Shown one piece after another: positions 24,030-36,669 of a DNA stretch of 64,000 nt. The number at the start of each line of letters is the position of its first letter. The first letter of the stretch is position 1. Location: NCBI RefSeq assembly GCF_963169125.1, contig NC_084794.1, forward strand, positions 75,117,665 to 75,181,664, written 5' to 3'. Origin of the DNA: Humulus lupulus. Taxonomy: Eukaryota > Streptophyta > Magnoliopsida > Rosales > Cannabaceae. The translations under genes and the position numbers were made by a program. Under the pieces are notes generated by a model, which made no database searches, was not told the origin of the DNA, and saw nothing but the letters and a program-made list of their open reading frames with translations.

Positions 24030-24800
24030 TGATAAACAGGGTCAGACCCCACCGCCAGCTCCTGAGAACTGGGAGCAGGTGCTTGCTGATTTGCAAGCCT
24101 GGGTATTGAGGCAGGAAGAAGAAATATGCTTCCTCAGAAAACAACAGGTTCCTACAGGGAACATTTTACTAGAGGCAACACTTATGATGGTGCCAACAAT
24201 TGAGTAGTCGCTAGAGGCTGAGAATAAATGGGAACCTCTTTATGAAAGGTTCAGGAAATAGCACCCTATATTCTTTGAGGGTAGTGCAGATCTGGCTAAG
24301 GTCGAACAGTGGATGAACATGGTTACCACCATCCTAGATTTTATGAGGGTGGCTGGTAATGAGAGAGTGACTTATGCCACATTTATGTTTCAGGAGAATG
24401 CTCGAATCTAGTGGGAAGTGATACCCCAGACAAGAAATGTTAATGACCTTGATTGGGAAGAGTTTCGGACCCTGTTTAATGAAAAGTACTACAACGATGC
24501 CATTAGGGTGACAACGGCTGAAGAGGTCAACAGATTACTTCAGGGAAACTCATCAGTGACTGAATATGCACTGAAATTTGATAGATTGGCAAAGTTTTTC
24601 GGGGAATCAGTGCCCACTGATGGGACCAGAAGGGAGAGGTTTTTCAAAGGGCTACAACCTATGATAGCCTGGGATATTCGCATTACCATTGTGCCTATGC
24701 ACAGGTTGTTGAGAAGGCGCTCACACCTAAGAGTGCAAAGAACAAAATCTTGCATGAGAATGCAGCCAGAAAAAACACTAGGAGGGTGGGACCTCCATTT
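24030..24800 (+). pseudogene. Chromovirus A gag
   Basis: The capsid domain (retrotransposon gag family) reads in pieces. The best part is DLDWEEFRTLFNEKYYNDAI and YALKFDRLAKFFGESVPTDG (24445-24620), then RRERFFKGLQPMIAWDIR. The upstream part (about 24050-24415) follows the same family only through frameshifts and stops. Gag would form the virus-like particle. The start is unclear because the leader was disrupted. Confidence 0.85.
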
Positions 24801-24858
24801 ATGAGTTCAGGTATGGGGCGGAGGCCCCAGTGATCAGAAAAGGAAGGCTCTTGATGCC

Positions 24859-25797
24859 TTGCAAGCTCCAGGCCCTAACAGAAGACCAGGAGGTATTTGG
24901 ATAGACTGCCAGGGTGGCAATGAGGGCTGGAGGACTTTTCCTAAGTGTGCCAAATTCAAAAGGTGCCATATAGGAGAGTGTCGAGAAAAGGCCTGCTTTT
25001 TATGCGGGATAGTGGGACACTTAAAGAAAGACTACCCAAAGGCAAGAAAGGAAGAACCAAGAAAGGCGGACAGCTCGACTCCAGCTCAATTGTTCGCATT
25101 GATACAGGTAAAAGCTGAGGCTTTTTCCTCAGTAGCAACAGGTCAACTTTTTAGTGCTGGAACCCATTATATTGTTTTGATTGATTCTGGAGCTACACAT
25201 TCTTTTGTTGCTAGTAGAATTATTGATAGATTGTGTAGACCATGTGATTATTATGTTGTGGGGTTCGAGACTTTATTACCCACTGGGGAGTTAGTAGTAT
25301 CCAAGAGATGGGTCAGATCATTGCCAATAACAGTAGAGGGCAGTGACTTGTCAGTTGATTTGATAGAGTTGGTTATGACCGATTTTGATATGATTATGGG
25401 TATGGATTGGTTAGTGAAGTATGGGGCAACCATAGATTGCAGAAAGAAAATGGTAACCTTAGAGCCTGAAGGTGAGGATCCTTTTGTATTTGTTGGCACT
25501 GTGCATGGACCCCGTGTGCCTATGATATTTGTATTAAAGGCTAGAGATCTATTGCAAGGTGGTTGCATAGGATTATTAGCCAGTGTGGTAGTTACCACTC
25601 AAGTCATGCTAGTGGGACCAAAGGAGACCAAATTATTCTGTGAATTTCTGGATGTGTTTCCAGAGGATTTGCCAGGGTTTCCACCACATAGAGAGATTGA
25701 ATTTATTATTGAACTAGCACCAGGAATGGAGGCATTGTCTAGGGCACCTTACAGAAGGGCCCCAGCAGAGTTAAAGGAATTAAAGGTACGACTGTAG
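24859..25797 (+). pseudogene. Chromovirus A zinc knuckle, protease and RT start
   Basis: A 312-residue open frame holds a zinc knuckle near residues 45-62 (CFLCGIVGHLKKDYP, last Cys replaced by Tyr), then the aspartic protease site IVLIDSGATHSFVASRIIDR near residue 105, then DLIELVMTDFDMIMGMDWLV. It reaches the reverse transcriptase leader (FLDVFPEDLPGFPPHREIEF) before a TAG at 25795. The protease cuts the polyprotein, and its active site looks intact. This is the longest open frame of the element. Confidence 0.9.
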
Positions 25798-26960
25798 GAG
25801 TTGTTAGACTTAGGGTTTATTAGACCCATTTTCTCACCATGGGGTGCACCAATCCTATTTATAAAGAAAGATGGTTCTCTGAGAATCTGTATTGATTACA
25901 TGGAACTGGACAAGTATCCTCTGCCAAGGATAAATGATCTGTTTGATCAGTTGCAGGGTAAGATGGTATTCTCAAAGATAGATATTCGATCTGGTTATCA
26001 CCTACTAAGGATCAAGGAGGAAGATATACCAAAGACTGCCTTTCATACCAGGTATGGGCATTATGAGTTCTTAGTCATGTCCTTTGGGTTAACTAATGCT
26101 TCAGCTGCTTTTATGGATCTGATGAACATGGTGTTCAAAGATTACCTATAATAATTTGTGATCATCTTCATCGATGATATTCTGGTTTATTCTCAGTCAC
26201 AACATGAGTAGCTTCTGAGGTTAGTTCTACAAAGACTAAGGGAACACAGACTGTTTGCAAAGTTCAAGAAATGTGAGTTCTGGTTACCTCAGGAAACTTT
26301 CCTTGGTCATATTGTCAGTAAGGATGGGATCAAGGTGGACCCAACTAAGATTGAGGCAGTCAGGGATTGGCCAAGGCCAAGGAATGCCTTAGAGATCAGG
26401 AGCTTCCTTTGATTGGAAGGTTACTACAAATGTTTTGTGGAAGGGTTCTCAAGGATTGCTACTTCATTGACTGAACTGACATGCCAGAATCAAAAGTTTG
26501 TGTGGTTAGATTAGTGTGAGAACAACTTTCAGGAGTTGAAGCAGTGATTTATCATAGCTCTAGTTCTGAGTCTTCCAATAGATCAAGAAAAGTTCGTGAT
26601 TTATTGTGATGCCTCACATCAAGGTTTGGGTGGTGTTCTTATGCAGTCGAGGAAAGTGATTGCCTATGTATCACGTCTGTTGAAAGAGTATGAACGGAGA
26701 TACCCCACTCATCATCTTGAGTTGGCAGCATTGGTCTTTGCATTAAAGGGGTGGAGGTATTAACTTTATGGGGAGAAGTGTAAGATATACACTGACCACA
26801 AGAGCCTAAAGTACTTTTTCACACAGAAAAACCTGAACATTAGATAGAGGCGTTGGAAGGAGTTAGTGAAGGATTATGATTGTGAAATCCTATATCACCT
26901 AGGGAAGGCCAACATGGTGGTAGATGCCTTAAGATGGAAGGTCCTGAGATAGATATACAG
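25798..26960 (+). pseudogene. Chromovirus A reverse transcriptase and RNase H
   Basis: The reverse transcriptase runs [40 protein letters not shown] and [20 protein letters not shown], a stop at 26149, then the catalytic FIDDILVYS at about 26170. RNase H shows [30 protein letters not shown] and TDHKSLKYFF. At least seven in-frame stops interrupt the region (for example about 26149, 26209, 26410, 26512 and 26761). A short deletion before [11 protein letters not shown] has removed the usual residues after the DYMELDK stretch. Confidence 0.9.
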
Positions 26961-27141
26961 TACGAGACTGATATCTAGAGAGTTGGCAAAGGATATGACC
27001 AGAGTTGGTATAGAGTTGTTGATGGGCCAGTTGGCCAATATCAAGCTACAGTCTACGTTGTTAGAAATGATAAAGGAAGGTCAGTTGGGTGATCCATAAC
27101 TAACAAAGAGATGTCCTAGCTGGATTGTCTAGGATTATACA

Positions 27142-28474
27142 GTGTCAGATATGGGCTTGCTGAGGTACAAGGGTCAGATCTATGTTCTGATGGACACTAC
27201 TGTCAGGCGAGAGATTCTGGATGAATCTCATACTAACCCTTACTTTTTGCATCTAGGCACCACGAAGATGTATCAGGATGTAAGATCGTCGTATTGGTGG
27301 CCTTGGATGAAGAGGGATGTGACAGAATATGTGGTTAAGTGCTTGACATGTCAATAGGTCAAGGTTGAGCATCAGAGACCAGCAGGGCTATTACAACCAC
27401 TGGACATCCCAGAGTGGAAATGGGAGGAAATCACGATGGATTTCGTGGTGGGGTTACCCAGGAAAGTGGGTCAACATGATTCGGTGTGGGTTATTGTGGA
27501 TCAATACACCAAATCAGCTCACTTCTTACTAGTGAGGACAACGTACACAATTTACCAATATGCAGATCTCTATGTGAAAGGGATAGTGTGTCTTCATGGG
27601 GCTTTGAGGACAATCATATCAGATCGAGACCCCACATTTACTTCCAAGTTTTGGGGAAGTTTATAGAAGGATATGGATACACAGTTGAAGTTTTGTACTG
27701 CTTATCATTCTCAGACAGATGGACAATCTGAGAGGAAGATTCATATATTAAAGGACATGCTGTGAGCATGTGTGGTGGACTTTGATAGGTCCTAGAGTAA
27801 GTATTTGCCTTTGATAGAGTTTTCCTACAATAACAGCTATCTGTTGACCATTGGGGTGGCTCCTTATGAGATGTTGTACTGTAGGAAATGCAGATCTCCC
27901 ATTCATTGGGAAGTGACAGGAGAAAGGAAATACTTGGGTCTTGAGGCAGTTCAGAGGACCAATAGGTAATTGGAAGATGAGAGCTCGGATGTTTGCTTCT
28001 CAAAGCAGGCATAAAAGTTATGTTGATCCCAAATGTAGGAACGTGGAGTTCCAAGTGGGAGATTATGTCTTCCTTAGAGTCTCACCATGGAAAGGGTTGA
28101 GGAGATTTGGGAAGAAGGGAAAGTTGAGCCCTAGATTTGTGGGACCATTTGAGATCCTGGAAAGGATTGGTCAGGTGGCCTATAGGTTGGCCTTACCTCC
28201 AACAATATTAGCAGCACATAATGTATTTCATATTTCGACCCTTCAGAAATATGTGTCAGACATGACTCATGTGTTGAGTTACAAGGACCTGGAGCTTGAG
28301 GCAGATCTCTCCTATGCGGAACAGCTAGTCCAGATACTAGACAAGAAGGTCAAGGTCTTGAGGAACAAGACTATACCTTTGGTTAAGGTATTATGGAGGA
28401 AAAGAAAGGTCGAGGAAGCGACCTGGGAGTTGGAGTCAGATATGCAGGATCAGTATCCCGAGTTATTCAGGTAA
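27142..28474 (+). pseudogene. Chromovirus A integrase with chromodomain
   Basis: The zinc-binding N-terminus is visible (HTNPYFLHLGTTKMYQDVRS ... YVVKCLTCQ). The core has MDFVVGLPRK and IISDRDPTFTSKFWGSL with two of the three catalytic acidic residues, and stops at 27355 and 27664. After a decayed stretch, frame 27941-28474 carries the C-terminal domain (GDYVFLRVSPWKGLRRFGKK, GPFEILERIGQVAYRLALP) and a chromodomain-like tail ending EEATWELESDMQDQYPELF. Chromodomains direct such elements to particular chromatin. The tail places the element among the chromoviruses. Confidence 0.9.
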
Positions 28475-28495
28475 ACTTTTGAGGATGAAATTTTC

Positions 28496-28510
28496 GTAAG
28501 GAGGGGATGT
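28496..28510 (+). other. Polypurine tract of chromovirus A
   Basis: A purine run ending gtaaggaggggatgt sits directly before the 3' LTR start. It would prime plus-strand synthesis. The same phrase precedes the LTR at 44953. Confidence 0.8.
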
Positions 28511-30511
28511 TGTAACATCCCAAATTACCTAATAAGGCTTAGGGCCTTGATTAGGAGGCTAGGATGGCAAGTTATGGAAAATTATGTGTTTATGTGATAT
28601 TTATGTGTATCATTGTGTGATTATGTGAGTTATATTATAATATGAGTGATGTGCATGTTTAGGTGTATTAAATATGCATGTGGGCCTGATTCTTACCCAA
28701 AGGGAAATTTTTGTAATTTGTCCCATTATGGGTATATTTTGCATATATGTGATATATGTGTGAGACCACATTATTATGTGGATATATTTAGGCCACTCAG
28801 CACGAGGCGATCCTAGAGAGCAAGCTAGTGGGAAAGTCACAAAGAGATTAATACTTGACTCGGGGTGAGTCAAGAGGTATTTTTGGTATTTAGTATATGA
28901 CAGAGATATTGGGTATTGGGAATGAATATTTGATGATATATTGAGAGTTAGTGAGATCAGCAGGAAATTCTGGGAATTTTTACTATTTTACCCTTGGGGG
29001 TGTTTTCGGGACCCCAAACTTGGGTTTGTTTTACTTAAGTTTACTTGAGCTCGAAGTATCCTGATAGAAACAGATATACATTCAATACACTTTCTGTCTC
29101 TCTCTCTCTCATTCTCATTTTTACCATTCGTTGCATTTTCGAAGGAAACTCGAGTTTTAGGACTCAGATTCAAGCAAGGTTAGTGTCATAATGATTATAG
29201 GGAAGATTAGAAGCTTGATAGCTTGAGGATTTAACTGGAAAATGACTCAATCAGAGGGTACAGGAAAAAAAGAGGTCTTGCAACTCAAAAGCTTGGGGCC
29301 ACGACGATTCATGGGATTTTGGCTTTAGGGAGGATTTGAGTGCGGGAACTCAAACCTTAAGGGCTCAGGATTTATCCTACTACCCAGTTTAGTAGGATTT
29401 GATGTCTTGGAGACTAGGACTCAGTCTGAAAGCCTTTATTTACTCATTATTGATGGGATTCTATAATTGGTTGTGCTCGAGGGTCGTTCTTATTTTACAT
29501 TGCACTTGGACCTAAGGTAAGAAAATTGCACCCATTATGTGATGTACATGATTAGGGTTTGGCTCAAATGTTCAATATAGATTTGACTGGGGTGTTGGCC
29601 CCTGTAAATGCACATGATTATGATTATGCCTGTGATTATTGATTAAGCATGTTGAGTGCTCTGTATAGGGATGTTTGTTATGAGTCAAAGGCGGCAATAA
29701 CGCGTAGAGAGTTGGTCGATGTGGTTAGATCTAATCATAAGTGCATCATACGCTTGTCTTACCCAACGGTCGTAGAAAACTAAAGTGTTAGGTACGTTGG
29801 ACCAGCTCCAAGGCCAGTTATACAAAGGATAGGGAAATAGGCCCTAAGGTGACATATTAGTCCCAGATCCTAGGGTGCTGAGCCTCAATATGATTTATTA
29901 ATCATGTAACTTGGGCAACGGTCCCCGATATGATTCAGTTAATCATTTATTTAGGGCATTTGGTCCTATATGACACTGTAGTCATTTATATGAATGGTAT
30001 GCATGCATGAGTAGGGTTATTACTACTGGGCATGTTTATTATGATTTGGAAATGTGTTAATCACTGCTTATGAGCATGTTTAAGTTTTCTTCTTGGGCCT
30101 TGGCTCATGGATGTTGTGTGGTGTAGGTAAAGGGAAAGAAAAGTTGGACCAGCCATAAGTTAGAGAGTTTAGGTGGTGATGTGTACATATGCAGACGCTT
30201 GACCACAACGGTCAAGGTTTCTTAGAGGAACTAGGGTTAAACCCTATTTTTTTGTCGCTTAGGTCGACACGTTGTAGCTTTTGAGTTGTAATGACCATTT
30301 TGGAACTGTAAACAACTTTGTAAACTTTTATTATGGGATCCCAAGTACAGTTTAATGTTTTAATGAAATATCCATTCCTTTTAACTGAAATTTTTAACCC
30401 TAGACCATTAATCACATTTAGATGCACGTTTGTGGCCTAATGATTTGTTTAGCAAGTTAAGCACTATTTAAAATACACAGTATAATTGTGTTAGCTAACG
30501 AGGGCGTTACA
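28511..30511 (+). repeat. 3' LTR of chromovirus A
   Basis: It starts tgtaacatcccaaattacc and ends gaacgagggcgttaca-type sequence (...ctaacgagggcgttaca), giving TG..CA ends. It is 2,001 bp long. Against the 5' LTR it lacks two blocks: one near 29255, where cagaggg jumps past the GC-rich patch, and one near 29675, where a gttatg repeat brackets the missing piece. Substitutions between the two LTRs are numerous by eye, so the insertion is not recent. Confidence 0.9.
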
Positions 30512-32187
30512 CTAACCACCCTCCAAACTTCAAAACTATCTTCTTTTGGACAGATGGGCTCGCTTCTTCTCAGTTCTACTCCTTCCAATGAATTCGTAAG
30601 TATTTCTCCATGTTCATTTTTCATTCTCTTTTTCTTTAATTTTTGAGAACAAAATGCTCACTCAACTCTTTCTTCCAGCCAACTACCACCAACCTGTACC
30701 AAACAAGGCTATTAAGGACCACACGGAAGTGATTCTCATGCTCCTTTACGATCTACGGTCTCTTACTTACCTCCTCCATGAGGATAAGCTCCAACCCTGT
30801 GGTCTCCTGGGTGAAGGCGAGTCCACCGACGAATCAGGAATCTGCAAATTTGCGAGATGGGAAGACGTCCCAATCCCAACCGCCAAACTTCCTCCAAGAG
30901 GTGGCCCTCGAGCTAGCAAGCCCAGGTCTCCGTTCCCTGCGTACCTGAGCATCCATGCTCAGGCACTGAAGCCCAAGACAAGGCTTTTCCTAGCTCAGCA
31001 GATGAAGGTAAAGTAGTGCTGAACCTGTCCATGTGGTCTCCCACTCTTCTTTGGTGGGAACCTAATGTAGTGTTCTTTTTTATGACCCTAGGAATATTTT
31101 CATGATCTGGTCGGGGTTGACCTTAAAGTCCATAGGTTCGATAGTTTGTTAGGGAAATACCAGACTACTTATATTCTAAACGAAGTTTGGTATTGGGTAG
31201 CTCTCCAATATGGGACCAATGACTATAGGGATTTAACGAGACTGTCCCCCACTTATAGAGAGGGAACCCCCTTAGAGTCATCAGAAGACAAGGGGATTTC
31301 CTCATCCTCGAGCTCGAGCTCAAGCTCAAGCTCAAGCTCAACAGAATCTTCCAGTTAGGTTTCTTTCCACTTGGAAGTCTCATCACTCATGGTAAACTAA
31401 TCAACTGTTGATGTTCTATCTTTCCTTTTTGTAGGTGATATGGATTTTGACATCAGGCATCCCAGAAGGGAGGTCGCCCCTCCAAACTCACCAAGAAATT
31501 AGAGCTGGTCCCTCCAGCATCGAGGCCATCCGACCCGGGCCAAGTTACCGAGCTCCTAGCACCCTCAGAAACTACAAATCTCCTTCCTGTAGTTCAACCA
31601 AACCTAGCCCAGCCTCCCATCCGAGACCACTGTCTTTTGATCTCGACTTATGTGTTCGAATTTGTGGTTGACGGTGCTGCTGGTACCCTTGTGGTTAACC
31701 ATGGTTCTAACGCTTTGACTCGCATGGGTCAAAGCTTTAGCAACCTCGGAGCTCCCCAGTGGGAATTTCTGACCTCTTGCCAGGATACCAACACTTTTTT
31801 TTACAAGAGTGGGGAATTATTTTCTTCACATAGTTACTTTCTGACAAGCTCCCTGCTTTTGTGCCAACTTTGAATTTTTGTTTTTAACATCGGTTTTTCA
31901 TTGCAGGCATTCTTATCCTTTGTCCAACATAACTTTATCCTGAACCGCGAGGTCACAGTGTGCAAGGAACTTTCCCAAGAGGCCAGGGATGCACAACTTA
32001 GCATCGAGGACGACCTTAAAAAGGCTTGGCTGGAACTTGAAGCGAGAGATGCAGAGATCAAGAAGATCCCAGAGCTGGACACCAAGCTAGAGGCGACCCG
32101 GAAGGAGGTTGAGGCCAGGGACTCAGAGAACAAAAGAATCCAAGAGCTCAATGCCAAATTGGACAAATACTTATCATGCTTGAGTTA
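30512..32187 (+). pseudogene. Tat antisense ORF, second part
   Basis: Directly after the chromovirus the reading of the antisense ORF resumes (FFWTDGLASSQFYSF, about 30536-30585). Donor-like gtaagt and acceptor-like ttccag sites follow, and the next exon reads NYHQPVPNKAIKDHTEV and GICKFARWEDVPIPTAKLPP. Further blocks are YILNEVWYWVALQYGTND (31170-31223) and a serine run (31300-31355). The last exon, 31901-32187, is a charged, probably coiled-coil stretch (LELEARDAEIKKIPELDTKL). Stops and frame changes make it non-functional. No catalytic motif is evident and its role is unknown. Confidence 0.65.
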
Positions 32188-32738
32188 GAACTTCCAAGTG
32201 TTCATACATAGTTCATTCAACTGCGAACTATTTTGGCTTCGTTATTCTGAAAATCAAATATTACTTTTACCTCATATCTTCATTATGAAATACTTATTGG
32301 CATGTAACCTTGTTAGCCTATTTATTCCTCGCTTATTTATAGTAACTTTTCATCATCCTTGAGTATGGTTTCAAGGTTACGAGGTCGAAAATTATTTATA
32401 AAAAATTTCTAGCTCTGTCCCGACTTATAAACTTTTGTTCCAAACTTGTATAATTTGTGTTAGGTTAGTGATCCATACATTGTTATTATTTACACTTTGA
32501 TTAATTTTATTTCATATTTATTGATGCTACATTTTTGAGCTTATGGTATTATCATATACCACTTATGCCCCCTTAATATCCTATGATTGCAATCTTAGGT
32601 TATTAAATTTTGAGAGCTTACAAAAAGTATAACAATAAAAATACACAAAATTTTGAATAAAAATCAGTGCTTTATTGATAAAAAGCATAAATTAAACACA
32701 AGTTGGGATACAAATGAATAAACAACATTCCTACATTA
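32188..32738. other. Spacer between antisense ORF and integrase in the Tat element
   Basis: AT-rich and without ORFs. The two convergent reading directions end on either side, so it probably holds 3' untranslated sequence for both. Confidence 0.5.
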
Positions 32739-33536
32739 CTAATAGTAAGGTCGTAGATGCTCACCATTCAAAGCTCGTGGAACTAATTCTCCATTCAATC
32801 TTGCTAGTTTATAAACATCAGGTCCAATGATGGACTCGATTTGGTATGTTCCTTCCCAATTAGGCCCAAGCACGCTTGTTGAGGGGTCTCGTGTGGCCAA
32901 AAACACGCGTCTGAGCACCAAATCTCCCAATCCAAATTTTCTGTCTCGAACCCTTTTGTTGAAGTATCTTATAGCCCTCTGATGGTATGCAGCGTTCCTT
33001 AGTTGGGCTTCGTCTTGTCTTTCTTCAATTAGGTACAAAGTTTCTTTGAGATGGGATTGGTTTGAGGTTTGGTCATATGTTTCGCGTCTTATTTTTGGGA
33101 TTTCAACCTCAATTAATAACATAGCCTCGCAACCATAAGCTAGGGAGAAGGGGGTATGTCTCGTTGAGGTTCGGGTTGTCGTTCTTTATGTCCATAGGAC
33201 TTGTGGTAATTCCTTTGGCCACTTTCCTTTAGCCTCTTCGAGCCTTTTCTTAATAGAAATCTTCAGAGTTTTATTCACTGCCTCGACCTGGTCGTTTGCC
33301 TGTGGATGGGCCATAGAGGAAATTTTTTTGATTATCCCATTCTTTTCACAGAATTGGGTGAATAGATCGCTGTCGAACTGGGTCTCGTTGTCTGATACTA
33401 TTTTCCTTGGTACCCTATATCTACAAATTATATTTTTTACCATGAAATCCAAGACTTTCTTCGAGGTTATAGTAGCCAGAGGTTCAGCCTCGGTCCACTT
33501 TGTGAAGTAATCAACTTCGACTACGACATATTTCAC
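32739..33536 (-). pseudogene. Tat integrase
   Basis: Minus-strand frame 33186-33536 contains VVVEVDYFTKWTEAEPLATI and IVSDNETQFDSDLF, giving the two catalytic aspartates, and HPQANDQVEAVNKTLKISIK with the glutamate. After a stop, frame 32739-33122 carries the C-terminal part (KFGLGDLVLRRVFLATRD and LGPNWEGTYQIESIIGPDVY). The N-terminal zinc domain should lie at 33540-33870 but is decayed. The EPLATIT and AVNKTLK wording is typical of the Tat group. Confidence 0.9.
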
Positions 33537-33869
33537 TCCCCCTTTTTTCTGTTGGTAAGGATCCTATGAGGTCGATTTCCCATACTACAAATGGCAACAG
33601 GGAGCTCATCATGGTGAGCTCGGTAGGTGGAGCTCACGGGATTGAAGCAAATCGTTGACACTTGTCACAGTGCTTAACGTATTAGAATGATTCAGCTTTA
33701 ATTGTAGGCTAGAAGTATCCTTGTCTAATCACCTTTTTTTACAGACTATGGCCCCCAGTGTGGTCTCCACAAAATCCTTCATGGAATTCTTTTAATATTT
33801 TTCTGGCTTCGGGCAGAGTTACACATCTTAGTTGTGGCATATAGTACCCTCTTCTGTACAACTTCCCTT

Positions 33870-34735
33870 CTAAGATGGTGTATCTTGGTATCTTGTACAT
33901 AAGTTTCCTAGCCTCATTTCGATCTCTACTGTGAGGCTCCCAGTTTCGAGGTAGTCAATTATGGGGGTCTTCCAGGGAGGTTGCGAGTCAATCATGTTGA
34001 CATCTTCTTCTTTAGGCTCAGTTATGCTTGGGACCGATAGGAATTCGACCGTCACCACATTTAGTGCATCAGCTTCTTTGGTTGTTGTGAGCCTAGCTAG
34101 AGCGTTCGCATTTGAGTTATGCTGCCGTGGAACTTTTTCAATGGCATAGAACTCAAATTGCCCGAATGATGCCTTAACTTTTTCCAAATATGCTGCCATT
34201 TTAATTCCACGAGCTTGATATTCTCCTAAAACCCGATTAACACTAATTGGGAATCACTATAACAGTGAATGGTCTTTGCTTTGAGCTCGGAAGCTATCCA
34301 AAGTCCCGCAAATAGTGCTTCTTCTTCGACCTCATTATTTGATGGTTCAAATCCAAACGGTAAGGATGAATGAAAATGATTTCTCATCGAAGTGATCAAA
34401 ATGATTCCTACCCCCGACCCGTTCTCATTTGAAGATCCATCGACCTAAAGTGTCCTTAGCTCGCAGGCTGGGGTTATGTCTTCCTCGTTGGCGATTCCCG
34501 TACATTCAACTACGAAATCTGCTAAGGCTTGCCCTTTGCTTGTTGTTCTCGAATGATAGGTGATCTCGAATTTCCCAAGTTTGACAACCCATTTTAACAA
34601 TCTCTTGGAGGCCTTAGGCTTTGATAATACTAGTCTTAATGTTTGATCAGTCAATACGTGTACGGGATGTGCTTGGAAGTAAGGTCGAAGCTTTTGAGAG
34701 GCATGTATCAAGTACAAGGTAAGCTTTTCCATTAG
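33870..34735 (-). pseudogene. Tat RNase H and second, archaeal-type RNase H
   Basis: Frame 34445-34732 reads the end of the first RNase H and the connection (HVLTDQTLRLVLSKPKASKR, KFEITYHSRTTSKGQALADF). It is followed by the second RNase H on the minus strand at about 34440-34220: VDGSSNENGSGVGIILITS, then EPSNNEVEEEALFAGLWI and YSDSQLVL. These give the D, E and D residues expected of the domain. Frame 33870-34199 continues with AYLEKVKASFGQFEFYAIEK and RQHNSNANALARL. A stop follows the SDSQ motif. A duplicated RNase H marks the Tat group. Confidence 0.88.
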
Positions 34736-35156
34736 TGGATATCTCGACTCTGCCTCCAGTCAACTTTTACTAACATAATAAATAGGTTTTTGCACTTTCT
34801 TATCCCCCCAAACAAGTACTGCGCTGATTGCATGTTCGGTTGTTGTGAGGTATAAGTACAATACTTCCCCTGTTATTGGTTAGGATAAGATCATTGGTTC
34901 AGCAATGTGCTTCTTAAGGGCTTGAAAAGCACTCACACACGTCTGACCATTCAAATTTCTTGCCCCCTCTCAAAAGATTAAAAAATGGAAGGCATCTATC
35001 TGTAGATTTCGAGATGAACCTACTTAAGGTCGCCATTCGCCCAATTAAGCTTTGGACATCTTTATGTTTTTGAGGTGAGGGCATATTGATTAATGCCTTA
35101 ATCCTATCCGAGTTTGCCTCTATGCCCTGAGTGATAACTTTGAACTTGAGAAACTT

Positions 35157-35800
35157 TCACGAGGATACTCCAAATGAGCATTTATGTGGGTTAAGTCTCA
35201 TGTTATACTTCCGGAGTATAGCAAAGCATTCTGCGAGATCGTCAACATGGTTGCAGTTATGTTTGGACTTAACCAGCATGTCATCCACATAAACCTCCAT
35301 ATTGTTCCCTATTTTTTCAGCAAACATCCTATTCACCAATCTCTTATACGTGGCCCCGACGTTCTTGAGCCCGAACGACATCACATTATAGCAATACAAA
35401 TCCTTATCGGTCATAAAACTTGTATGTTCCTGGTCAGGTGCATGCATGGCTATCTGGTTATATCCAGAATATGCATCCATAAACGACATGATGTCGTGCC
35501 CTGCGGTAGCATATACAAGCTAATAAAATTGAGGTAGAGGAAAGCAATCCTTTGATCATGCCTTGTTGAGGTCCGAATAATCAATGCAAGTTTGCCACTT
35601 GCCATTAGGCTTCGAAACTAACACCTGATTGGCTATCCAATCAGGATAGAAAGCATCACAGATAAACAGTTTCGCCTTCATCCTTTTGACCTCTTCTTTC
35701 AGGGCTTTCTTCCTTTCATCATCCAGGAGCCTTCTTTTCTGCTCAGTGCATGCTTAAAATGTTTGGGCTGATCCCAAGCATGTCCAAGTGTGACCATGCA
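35157..35800 (-). pseudogene. Tat reverse transcriptase
   Basis: The minus-strand frame 35157-35489 reads MSFMDAYSGYNQIAMHAPDQ, VMSFGLKNVGATYKRLVNRM and the catalytic MEVYVDDMLVKSK, with the YVDD box intact. Upstream fragments at 35490-35800 continue the fingers domain through stops (for example the segment opposite 35575-35660). The enzyme copies element RNA into DNA. Confidence 0.88.
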
Positions 35801-35862
35801 AACACATCTTGATTCTCCCCCAGGAAACGAATTAATTGCTATCTCACGTCCTTGGGGAGGTT

Positions 35863-36669
35863 CTACCCTATTTTTATAACCCTAGTGGTATTTTTTTCAT
35901 TGAGCTCTACATCCTCGAGCTCCTCGATTGGTCCGAGATCGGCCTTGTGCTCTTCTATCCTGGGGTCGATTTCTCCTTCAACTTCAAAGACTGTCCTGCT
36001 TATTTCTTTGATTACAACCAGTGTTTGTGCACTCGTTTGGCCCTTCCTTCTCAGGGAGATGCTATAGCATTCTTGGGTGGCCAGCTGGTCTCCCTTCAGT
36101 GTCCTAATGCCACTAGGTGTTGGAAACTTGATGGCCAAGTGCCTTACTGATGACACTGCCCCTAGCCCGATTAGGGCTAGTCTCCTGATCAATACATTGT
36201 AGGCCGACAGGGAGTCCACCACTATGAACTCCATAATCTTGGTTACTGAGATTGAATAGTCTCCAAAGGTTACCTAGAGCTCGATGGAACTCGTGTTGGC
36301 TATTCCTTCTCCTAAAAATCCATACAACATCGCCGCACAGGCTTTCAAGTCTCGAACTGAGAATCTCATCTTTTCTAAAGTGGCCTTATAAAGGATGTTA
36401 ACTGAGCTCCTATTATCTATCAAGACCCAGTGCACCCTTTTATTAGTGAGTTGAAATGTGATGACCAAAGGGTCATTGTGGGGAAACTGTACATGTGAGG
36501 CATCTTCTTCTGTGAAAGTAATGCGTTGAGTTTCAACCCTCTGTTGTTTTGGAGCTCGTGCTTCAGGTTCATAGGGAGAATTGTCCCCCGTCTTGAGCTT
36601 GTTTACATATCTTTTCTGGGCATTTCTACCCAACCCAGAGATATGTGGTCCTCTGATAATGGTTACCAC
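35863..36669 (-). pseudogene. Tat protease region
   Basis: Frame 36274-36669 holds ITFTEEDASHVQFPHNDPLV and the aspartic protease site HWVLIDNRSSVNILYKATLE, where the glycine of the usual D-N-G-S reads arginine. After a stop near 36240, frame 35863-36234 continues with EFIVVDSLSAYNVLIRRLAL and an acidic linker (LGPIEELEDVELNEKNTTRV) that leads into the reverse transcriptase. The glycine replacement should weaken the active site. Confidence 0.85.

Larger units (their letters stand above)
20897..30511 (+). mobile_element. Chromovirus A (Tekay-like Ty3/gypsy), full length but decayed
   Basis: Two LTRs begin tgtaacgtcc/tgtaacatcc and flank gag, protease, reverse transcriptase, RNase H, integrase and a C-terminal chromodomain in plus orientation, the order and content of Tekay/Del-type chromoviruses. 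The flanks are ctaaa (20892-20896) and ctaac (30512-30516), a 5-bp target duplication with one change. It inserted in the Tat antisense ORF. The junction behind the 5' LTR is abnormal: about 440 bp of Tat antisense ORF replaces the LTR end and primer-binding site. Multiple in-frame stops kill the polyprotein. Confidence 0.92.
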
